In this document: one piece after another, positions 7,321 to 13,274 of the stretch
Position numbering within the stretch: position 1 is the stretch's first letter
How the letters are laid out: the number at the start of each line of letters is the position of its first letter
From: a virus
Virus record (IMG/VR): IMGVR_UViG_3300020183_000101
Location: 1 to 53,619 of that record
Reading direction: 5' to 3' (one strand)
DNA: 53,619 bases
Notes under the pieces: model-generated
Told to the model about the DNA's origin: nothing
The model's input: the letters and a program-made list of their open reading frames with translations, nothing else
Databases searched by the model: none
Position numbers and translations under genes: made by a program

Positions 7321-7856
7321 TTTTTGTAATGAAAGTTACCTGCAAGCACTGATCTCCCTTCGCACTTATTTTTAGGGACGCTATGGTAAATTCTACCAGG
7401 CATGATGATTGCCTGACCAGATTCCGCTTTAATTTTCTTTCTACTAGTATCTAGCACAAGAGGAGAGGAACCTTTTGGCGTATTTACATAGTAAATGAAA
7501 GAATAGGAAACATCATGTAAGTGTGAATATGTATAGTCTCCTTTATTATACACAACTCCCCAACAATCACAGAGAGATAATTTGAGAACTGCATCTGTAT
7601 TTACTTTATGAATATAATGGTGTTTGTAGATTAAAGTTTCAATCCAACCCACAACTTGTGCAATATATTCATCCATAATGAACCAATCAGTCATGTTAGC
7701 TTGAACATTTGTAGTTCTTTTTTGGGGATCATTCTTTGAAAGATTGACTATCCTCTCATGTATGAAAGGATTTAATAAAGATGCTCCAGGATGGTTATAA
7801 ATTCCTATTTTGTGATATTCTTTTACTAGGAAATCTAATTTATTAAAATTCAGCAT
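7317..7856 (-). CDS. Putative 2OG-Fe(II) oxygenase (2OG-FeII_5 type), 179 aa
   Basis: The start is the ATG at 7856 (MLNFNKLDFL); a GTG two codons earlier is less likely. The active-site pattern is H112-L-H114 ('YSHLHDVSYSFIYYVN'), then 'AIIMPGRIYH158SVP' and R168, so the first pair is HxH rather than HxD, as in the putative 2OG-FeII_5 / TIGR02466 family. The conserved 'SF/SGxxYVxxP' strand follows the metal motif. It overlaps the next upstream oxygenase gene by 14 bases, so the two are co-translated. The substrate is unknown. The family is often seen in cyanophages but its chemistry is not established. Confidence 0.75.
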   Translation of the reverse strand: MLNFNKLDFLVKEYHKIGIYNHPGASLLNPFIHERIVNLSKNDPQKRTTNVQANMTDWFIMDEYIAQVVGWIETLIYKHHYIHKVNTDAVLKLSLCDCWGVVYNKGDYTYSHLHDVSYSFIYYVNTPKGSSPLVLDTSRKKIKAESGQAIIMPGRIYHSVPKNKCEGRSVLAGNFHYKN

Positions 7857-8472
7857 ATGCACTCTTCAGACCAAATTTTCCAGTCAAGAAATAATTAAAG
7901 GAGATACAACGTCTTTTCTCTTTAGATTTAGAAACAGGAACAGAATGAAGAACATGTGAAGGGAATAAGACCATTGTTCCATCTGACACTTCTACTCCCC
8001 AATTTTTTGCATTAAAGATATTAAACTCTGATACGTTTGGTTCTAATGTGCAAGGTGCCCAGGTGGGAGATGATTGTGGGCAACTAAAATTTAATACTTC
8101 ACCGCTACCTTCAGGAACTCTGACATAAAAAACGCCACTAAAAAGACTATTGCTATGCAGATGATTAAAACACCAATCTTCTTTTTGATGATAGATTGCC
8201 CATGAACATGCGTGTTTTAAACCATAACTTTTATCAACTTTTAGAATTTCATACAAATAAAATTTTAGATGTGATTCCACAACATCTCTAATATCCGTAT
8301 AATCTTCTCTCAACAAAAGTGCCTGCTCCTTGGACATATATCCGTCCTGGTTATCAGTTCTTTCATATTCTAATTTATCAAGTCTCTCTACAAGTTCAGT
8401 TGGATCAAAGTGATCCAACTTTTTCTTATACACGGGAGAAGAAAATAAAGTATAAACTTCGGGGTGATTCAT
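7843..8472 (-). CDS. Putative 2OG-Fe(II) oxygenase (2OG-FeII_5 type), 209 aa
   Basis: N-terminal 'LFSSPVYKKKLD' is the usual opening of the TIGR02466 oxygenase family. The motif H104-L-H106-S-N-S-L-F-S-G-V-F-Y-V is the family signature, followed by 'GTMVLFPSHVLH176SVP' and an Arg pair at 187-188 for the co-substrate. It is a paralogue of the gene it overlaps downstream. The upstream region carries an extended -10 (TGCTATAAT, 8494-8502), which may be its promoter. As with its neighbours, the target is not known; a location between fibre and adhesin genes is the only clue. Confidence 0.8.
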   Translation of the reverse strand: MNHPEVYTLFSSPVYKKKLDHFDPTELVERLDKLEYERTDNQDGYMSKEQALLLREDYTDIRDVVESHLKFYLYEILKVDKSYGLKHACSWAIYHQKEDWCFNHLHSNSLFSGVFYVRVPEGSGEVLNFSCPQSSPTWAPCTLEPNVSEFNIFNAKNWGVEVSDGTMVLFPSHVLHSVPVSKSKEKRRCISFNYFLTGKFGLKSAYAEF

Positions 8473-8493
8473 GATTCAAAGATATTCAAATAA

Positions 8494-8502
8494 ATTATAG
8501 CA
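8494..8502 (-). promoter_or_regulatory. Extended -10 promoter candidate (TGCTATAAT)
   Basis: The minus strand carries TG-C-TATAAT, a perfect -10 with the TGn extension, 22 bases before the ATG at 8472. No good -35 is visible. It could serve the two overlapping oxygenase genes. Confidence 0.4.
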
Positions 8503-8511
8503 CAAATTTTA

Positions 8512-9309
8512 TCAGACAGTAACTGAAGTATTGTTAGTGTAAGTTGTGGGAGATCCATTGATAGATACGACAACTCTTTGCGGTTGTCCAGAATTTCCAC
8601 CATTACTATATGAGGGACTTTGTGCATTTTGTAAAGATGCTGGAACTGGAGATGTCAAGATAAAACCAGATCCTCCCCCTCCACCACCGCCAGTATTGCT
8701 ATCGAAATTAGATCCACCAGAACCTCCACCATAGTATCCACCACCACCTCCAGAATTAGAGTAACAAGTAGGAGCACCTTGCAAGAAACTTCCAGCAGAT
8801 CCTTGACACCCTCTTCCACTATGCCTACCAGCAGCACCGCCAGATCCACTTAAATAACCTGAAGTTGTTCCTCCACCTCCACCAGTTACGTTTGATCTGG
8901 GATTTCCTGCTACACCATTTAACCCCCCACCAGGACCACCACCTCCACCTGATTGAGAACCAAAAGCTCCACCACCACCTGCAATCAGGATAATGTTTCC
9001 TGGAGATACTGGACCAACATAAACTGCAGCATAGTTTCCACCAGGACCATCACCACCACCAAAACGAATATTAAAAGTAGTCCCAGGAGAAACTTGTCCC
9101 CAAGTAATAGAATTTAATCCACCAGCGCCAGAACTTCCAGGTCCACCACCAGCAGTTAATGCTACCGAAGTTCCTGATGTATGAAAGGTTCTCCAAGTAC
9201 CAGCATCATTAATATAACCAGTGTTTATAGTTCTCCAAGTCCCACCGTCATTTACATAAATTGCAGTTGCTGTTCTCCAACTTCCATTATCATTAACGTA
9301 AGCAGTCAT
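8512..9309 (-). CDS. Glycine-rich adhesin-like protein with three WRT repeats, 265 aa
   Basis: The first 42 residues are three 14-residue repeats of the form Y-[VI]-N-D-x-G-[ST]-W-R-T. The rest is a glycine-rich domain with runs such as AGGGG and SGGGGGYYGGG, interrupted by short hydrophobic strands (NIILIAGGGG, GSGFILTSP). This pattern matches ALK-type Gly_rich domains and the polyglycine-II sandwich of T4-like Gp38 adhesins (for example phage S16), which sit at the fibre tip and bind the receptor. The repeats may attach it to a fibre. It lies between oxygenase genes and a fibre chaperone-like gene. The adhesin role is likely but not proven. Confidence 0.7.
   Translation of the reverse strand: MTAYVNDNGSWRTATAIYVNDGGTWRTINTGYINDAGTWRTFHTSGTSVALTAGGGPGSSGAGGLNSITWGQVSPGTTFNIRFGGGDGPGGNYAAVYVGPVSPGNIILIAGGGGAFGSQSGGGGGPGGGLNGVAGNPRSNVTGGGGGTTSGYLSGSGGAAGRHSGRGCQGSAGSFLQGAPTCYSNSGGGGGYYGGGSGGSNFDSNTGGGGGGGSGFILTSPVPASLQNAQSPSYSNGGNSGQPQRVVVSINGSPTTYTNNTSVTV
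9188..9309 (-). repeat. Three tandem 42-bp coding repeats
   Basis: Units begin at 9188, 9230 and 9272, each opening GTTCTCCAA on the plus strand. They encode the 14-residue Y-x-N-D-x-G-x-W-R-T repeats at the N-terminus of the glycine-rich protein. The third unit is truncated by the start codon. Confidence 0.85.
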
Positions 9310-9321
9310 TATGTTCCTCCA

Positions 9322-10023
9322 TTATTCGTAATATTCTGTGAGTTTTGGTTTAGTTGGCCATGATTTTTCGTCAAAGAAATCAAATGTTCTAATGTTGGAT
9401 ACATTATCAGGTAAATCACGAAGAGCTTGTCTATAATCTTTTATTTTTTGACTTACTTTAACACCTTTCTCAAGGGCATAAGCAAAAACAAAGTCGGTTT
9501 GTTGAAGTTTTTTATCTCTTTCATATTTAAGATCTAACCAAATTTCAAAGTCTTTTACTTTTAATTCTTCTGGAGTTAAATCACGAACTTCATACTTAGC
9601 ATAGATTTTTTTGTTCTCTTTGTCAATCTCCCACTCTTTTTCAGAAAGAGTTGTATATGTCTGTTCGTAGGTTACTTTTGGTTCGTTGTAAATGTATTCG
9701 TAAATTGTGTAAGTTACGGTTACTTCTTCATCACCATGATCCCACTCTTCAGGTAGATTAGTATGAACTACATGATTGTGTGGTACTGTTTCTGGATAGT
9801 TTTCATGAAGTAGTTTCCATCCATCATTAACAAGAAGATACTCGTCAGATACGAGAGCACCGTTTAAAAAATACCAATTAGGATGAACTCTTGTAGTCCA
9901 ATCTGGAAGTAAATATCTTTTATTCCTCTGTTGTTCATTCCATTCAGCAGTTGGCTCTGGAATTTCATCAGGAATCCAATAATGCTTTTCTTCAGTTTGA
10001 GTTTCTTGTTTATGCCAACCCAT
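9322..10023 (-). CDS. Tail-fibre assembly chaperone-like protein, 233 aa
   Basis: The C-terminal third (about residues 160-233) carries a helix with 'YERDKKLQQTDFVFAYAL' followed by 'YRQALRDLP', a pattern typical of phage tail assembly chaperones (Phage_tail_APC-like), which help fold or attach fibres. The N-terminal part is Trp-, Tyr- and Glu-rich (WIPDEIPEP, HPNWYFLNGALVSDEYLLVNDG) and beta-like. It has no signal or membrane segment. It lies between a fibre gene (10059-10919) and the glycine-rich adhesin gene, as expected for a dedicated chaperone. It could also be a virion component itself. Confidence 0.6.
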   Translation of the reverse strand: MGWHKQETQTEEKHYWIPDEIPEPTAEWNEQQRNKRYLLPDWTTRVHPNWYFLNGALVSDEYLLVNDGWKLLHENYPETVPHNHVVHTNLPEEWDHGDEEVTVTYTIYEYIYNEPKVTYEQTYTTLSEKEWEIDKENKKIYAKYEVRDLTPEELKVKDFEIWLDLKYERDKKLQQTDFVFAYALEKGVKVSQKIKDYRQALRDLPDNVSNIRTFDFFDEKSWPTKPKLTEYYE

Positions 10024-10058
10024 TAGAATATTCCCTAAAATAACTAACTAAGATATAT

Positions 10059-10919
10059 TTAGTATTTGTACCAGATGTCTCCATTAGATCCACCAGCTGG
10101 GTTGCCACTAGAAAGTGTTCTATTTCCAAAGGCATTTTGAGAACTGGATCCAAAAGTAGTTGCAGTAATTGCACCAGCACTAAAGTTGCCAGATCCATCA
10201 CGAGCAACAATTGCTGATGCGGTGTTAGCACTCGTAGCAGTTGTAGCACTATTAGGAATAGATGTTAATGAAGCACCAGATCCAGAGAACGTAGTGGCAG
10301 TTACTGTACCATTTACATCTAATGCTGTTGATGGATTTACTTTTCCTACTCCAAGATTGCCACTTACATAAGCCCCACCAGTAACTTGAAGATTTTGATT
10401 TGCGGTTCCAGTTGCTGAAGTTGCTCCAATTAAAAACTCCCCAGTGGGGGCAAGTGTATATCTATATGAAGTTCCATCAAAGACACCAAATCCAGTAAAT
10501 CCATTAGATGTTGGATCTGCGTTAAAAAAGGTATAATTATTATTTGTCGTACTATTAGTGATTCTTAATGCAGCAGCTGCAGAATTTCTAATATGAACTC
10601 CATTAACTGCTGGAGATGGAGTACCAACACCCAAAACTCCTGTTACGAAAGCGCCTCCAGTAACCTGAAGTTTTGCTCCTCCAGTAATACCACTGGCACC
10701 GATGAGAACTGGACCATTACTAAATGTTCCAATTCCAGCGGTATTTACATCTCCAGAAAAACCTCCAGAAAAAGATGTTGCAGTTACAACTCCAGCAATA
10801 GTAACGTTGGTCACTGCAATTCCAAGTGCAGTAATATTACCAGTTACTGTGAGAGATGGAGTTGTTGGACCTGCCGTACCAACTCTGTTTTTTATAGTAT
10901 CAACATTAATCTGTGACAT
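10059..10919 (-). CDS. Tail-fibre-like protein, 286 aa
   Basis: It opens MSQINVDTIKNRVGTAGPT, the same head as the 250-aa protein at 12497 (MSKVQVDTIVNKAGTGAP), which suggests a shared attachment point. It continues with fibre modules (VVTATSFSGGFSGD, LQVTGGAxVxGxLGVG twice, ATTFSGSGASLTSI). The C-terminus ends in 'GGSNGDIWYKY'. Composition is Gly/Ser/Thr/Ala-rich with no Cys. The late promoter ATAAATAACTAAAAAA lies at 10943. It is a structural fibre; the exact place in the virion is not known. Confidence 0.75.
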   Translation of the reverse strand: MSQINVDTIKNRVGTAGPTTPSLTVTGNITALGIAVTNVTIAGVVTATSFSGGFSGDVNTAGIGTFSNGPVLIGASGITGGAKLQVTGGAFVTGVLGVGTPSPAVNGVHIRNSAAAALRITNSTTNNNYTFFNADPTSNGFTGFGVFDGTSYRYTLAPTGEFLIGATSATGTANQNLQVTGGAYVSGNLGVGKVNPSTALDVNGTVTATTFSGSGASLTSIPNSATTATSANTASAIVARDGSGNFSAGAITATTFGSSSQNAFGNRTLSSGNPAGGSNGDIWYKY

Positions 10920-10942
10920 ATCCTGGATACTACTTTTTTAGT

Positions 10943-10949
10943 TATTTAT
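10943..10949 (-). promoter_or_regulatory. Late promoter ATAAATA
   Basis: ATAAATAACTAAAAAA on the minus strand before the ATG at 10919. The leader continues TATCCAGGATATG, almost identical to the start region of the gene at 16264. Confidence 0.7.
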
Positions 10950-10951
10950 CC

Positions 10952-11560
10952 TCATTTTAAATTCAAATTCAATGATACAGTTATTCTCCTCTTATCTGAG
11001 GTATTTTTTTCAACTAGATGTGGGACAAATGATGGGAAAAATATAATATCTCCTTCTTCTATATCATCAAACTGTTGAATAGGTTGATACATTCTATTAT
11101 TAATTTGATTTGTCACAAATGTTCTTGTGACAACATGAGGATTAAAAAACTTAGGAGATTTATGCACTTGAGGATTATATTCAAGGAAATGAATCATTGA
11201 GAAATGATCTGGATAATGATCATGCCTTTCCTGATAATCGTTTTTATCATAGGCGTTATACCATATAGATCCAATTTCATAATTGGGAAGTTTATTCGTA
11301 TTCACTTGCATTACATGTAAAAATTCGCATATGATATCATGATAGAAATGTTTGTAAGCATTCATGACATTCCTATCAAGATGGTAACTTGTTTTTACAT
11401 CACAATCCCAGTTACTATTTTTACATTTTTCTCCAATATCTTTTTCAATGATCGGCACTAATTGTTTTTTTGCCCAATCATTGAAGTGTCTCTGCCTATA
11501 CTGATATTTTGTCGTATAAAAAGTGGTGGGAAAAAATTCCCATTTCATATTAACTGTCAT
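10952..11560 (-). CDS. Putative 2OG-Fe(II) oxygenase, 202 aa
   Basis: The metal site reads H113-D-H115 ('QERHDHYPDHFSMIHFLEY'), then 'EEGDIIFFPSFVPH181' with Arg 191/192 in 'DKRRITVSLNL'. This HxH...H...R set and the 'FPSxxxH' strand place it in the TIGR02466-like group. Residues 1-25 are unusually rich in Tyr, Phe and Gln. The start at 11560 lacks a clear Shine-Dalgarno; an ATG four codons in is also possible. It sits between two fibre-type genes, continuing the alternation of oxygenases with adhesins. The substrate is unknown. Confidence 0.75.
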   Translation of the reverse strand: MTVNMKWEFFPTTFYTTKYQYRQRHFNDWAKKQLVPIIEKDIGEKCKNSNWDCDVKTSYHLDRNVMNAYKHFYHDIICEFLHVMQVNTNKLPNYEIGSIWYNAYDKNDYQERHDHYPDHFSMIHFLEYNPQVHKSPKFFNPHVVTRTFVTNQINNRMYQPIQQFDDIEEGDIIFFPSFVPHLVEKNTSDKRRITVSLNLNLK

Positions 11561-11570
11561 AATAATTAAA

Positions 11571-12494
11571 TCAAACTTTTTTTATTCTAATTGCGCCTGG
11601 TTGTACTGCCGATCCCCAAGAACTTGGATCACCTGGGAATGTTCCACCCACACCAAAAGATCTATTTGTCACACTACTTGGATCTGCATATCCATTTGCA
11701 CCTGCGGCACTAAATCCACCAGAAGTATTGTTACCTCCAGCCCCACCAGCCCATCCGCCGCCTCCTCCACCGCCTGAACTATCTCCAGGAGCTACTCCTC
11801 CATATCCACCACGAGCATATCCAGATAATCCTGCGGATGGAGTATTTCCAGCTCCACCTCCACCATATCCACCAATTCCTCTTGGTGCATTTCCTCCAGG
11901 TGAGGTAGTTTGTCTTCCACCACCAGCAGCTCCTCCAGTATTTCCACTGGCACCTTGAGCACCTGCTCCATCAGGTCCAGGGTTACCTGTTGGACCTCCA
12001 CCACCTGCTCCACCAGCAGATCCAGGAGCTGCTTGCCCTCCTCCACCGCCAGCAACAAGAATTTCTGTTCCTGCGGCGCTTGGTGTGAGAGTTAATGCAG
12101 ATCCACCTCCACCACCATAACCAATTGGAGACCCACCAGATTTACCACCTTGCCCCAGATGTATCCAATAGGTTACACCAGGAGAAAATGTATATGTTCC
12201 TTGATTATTTCCACCTCTTCCACCAGCTCCACCACCACCGCCAGCACCATAGACACTAACTTGAGCAGTTAAAGAACCAGAAACCTGAAAACTTCTTGTA
12301 GAATACTCAAAAATTGTAAGATCTCCACTTGCAGTTAGATCCCAAGAAGTTTGACCTCCAGGTAAAGCTGGAGAAATATTAGTTAGTGTTGCCGAAGGAG
12401 GAGGTGGTGGTGGAGCTGGAGGGATGGGTCTTTTTCTAAATCCTTGACCAACTCTAACACCACCAAGAGATGCAATTCTTCCTAAAAAAGGCAT
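11571..12494 (-). CDS. Glycine-rich adhesin-like protein, 307 aa
   Basis: A basic start (MPFLGRIASLGG) leads to a proline run (PIPPAPPPPPPSA, about residues 23-35) that likely acts as a stiff hinge. A glycine-rich domain follows: 'AQVSVYGAGGGGGAGG', 'GVTYWIHLGQGG', 'TEILVAGGGGG', then short collagen-like triplets (GPTGNPGPDGAG). It ends in a closing strand 'GAIRIKKV'. The layout matches Gly_rich (ALK-type)/polyglycine-II adhesins. It shares the 'xILVAGGGGG' strand with the glycine-rich proteins at 8512 and 26491. Downstream lies an oxygenase gene. A receptor-binding or fibre-tip role is likely; whether its prolines are hydroxylated is an open question. Confidence 0.7.
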   Translation of the reverse strand: MPFLGRIASLGGVRVGQGFRKRPIPPAPPPPPPSATLTNISPALPGGQTSWDLTASGDLTIFEYSTRSFQVSGSLTAQVSVYGAGGGGGAGGRGGNNQGTYTFSPGVTYWIHLGQGGKSGGSPIGYGGGGGSALTLTPSAAGTEILVAGGGGGQAAPGSAGGAGGGGPTGNPGPDGAGAQGASGNTGGAAGGGRQTTSPGGNAPRGIGGYGGGGAGNTPSAGLSGYARGGYGGVAPGDSSGGGGGGGWAGGAGGNNTSGGFSAAGANGYADPSSVTNRSFGVGGTFPGDPSSWGSAVQPGAIRIKKV

Positions 12495-12496
12495 AA

Positions 12497-13249
12497 TTAC
12501 CAGAAACCTCCGCTTACCGATCCAAAAACTTCATAATTTGTCGCTGTACTTGCCGACCCTGTTACATTAATGATTGAAAAATTAAAAAATGCATATCCTG
12601 TCGTTGTTGTAACGCCAGATACTGCAGCACCTAATGATCCTCCAATCCACCTAATTGTTCTTGATGTATCATTAAGTGTAATTGCAGTGCAAGTTCTTGC
12701 TACTCCTGAAGAACTTACTGCTAAAGTCAATGCTATTGAATGACCATTAAAATCTGATGATGTAGGAATTCCACGAAGATTTACAGTAATGTCTCCAGTT
12801 GGATTAGTGCAAATACCAATATTACCACTACTTGAATTATACGTCAAATCCGCAGTGTTTCCATTAATTAAAACAACCTTCTCAGCGCCAGTTATAACTC
12901 TAAGTTCATTTGGAGCAATTGGAATATTTGTTTCAAATGCCTTCTTTGTATCATTGTAAGTAAATGTTTTATTTGTTTCCCCATAAATTAGAATTCCATC
13001 ACCACTAGCACCAGCATCAGTTGGAGTTGAAGTTGATCCAATACCAACTGACGAAGATCTAAGGTTTAGAACTGGTGTATCAATAGTAACTACACTTGAT
13101 CCAATACTTAATTGATTATTTCTGCCGCTGTAATTAGATGCACTTAAAACAGTGGCTGTAATAATTCCAGTGATGTTGGCTCCTAACGGAAACGAAGGAG
13201 CCCCAGTTCCTGCCTTATTTACAATTGTATCAACTTGTACTTTAGACAT
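12497..13249 (-). CDS. Virion structural / fibre-like protein, 250 aa
   Basis: The head (MSKVQVDTIVNKAGTGAPS) matches that of the fibre at 10059. The C-terminal 170 residues match those of the 298-aa protein at 2090 (shared AFETN, SGNIGIC/TGNIGFA, PTGDI, GVARTCTA, NYEVFGSVSG). It thus joins one protein's head to another's tail, which argues for module exchange. It has an ATAAATA promoter at 13268 and is followed two bases later by the glycine-rich protein gene, so these two are probably co-expressed and may assemble together. Confidence 0.7.
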   Translation of the reverse strand: MSKVQVDTIVNKAGTGAPSFPLGANITGIITATVLSASNYSGRNNQLSIGSSVVTIDTPVLNLRSSSVGIGSTSTPTDAGASGDGILIYGETNKTFTYNDTKKAFETNIPIAPNELRVITGAEKVVLINGNTADLTYNSSSGNIGICTNPTGDITVNLRGIPTSSDFNGHSIALTLAVSSSGVARTCTAITLNDTSRTIRWIGGSLGAAVSGVTTTTGYAFFNFSIINVTGSASTATNYEVFGSVSGGFW

Positions 13250-13267
13250 TTATTTACACTTTTTGAG

Positions 13268-13274
13268 TATTTAT
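13268..13274 (-). promoter_or_regulatory. Late promoter ATAAATA
   Basis: ATAAATACTCAAAAAG on the minus strand before the ATG at 13249; it touches the stop codon of the upstream gene. Confidence 0.65.

Noticed and set aside
9188-9309. Possible CRISPR-like array (regular 42-bp spacing)
   Set aside because: Only three units, no unique spacers, and the repeats encode a conserved 14-residue protein repeat in frame.
11792-12058. Val/Glu/Leu-rich alternative frames in the glycine-rich genes
   Set aside because: They come from frame shifts of GGN/GGA glycine codons and have no independent start signals; similar frames appear in all four glycine-rich genes.
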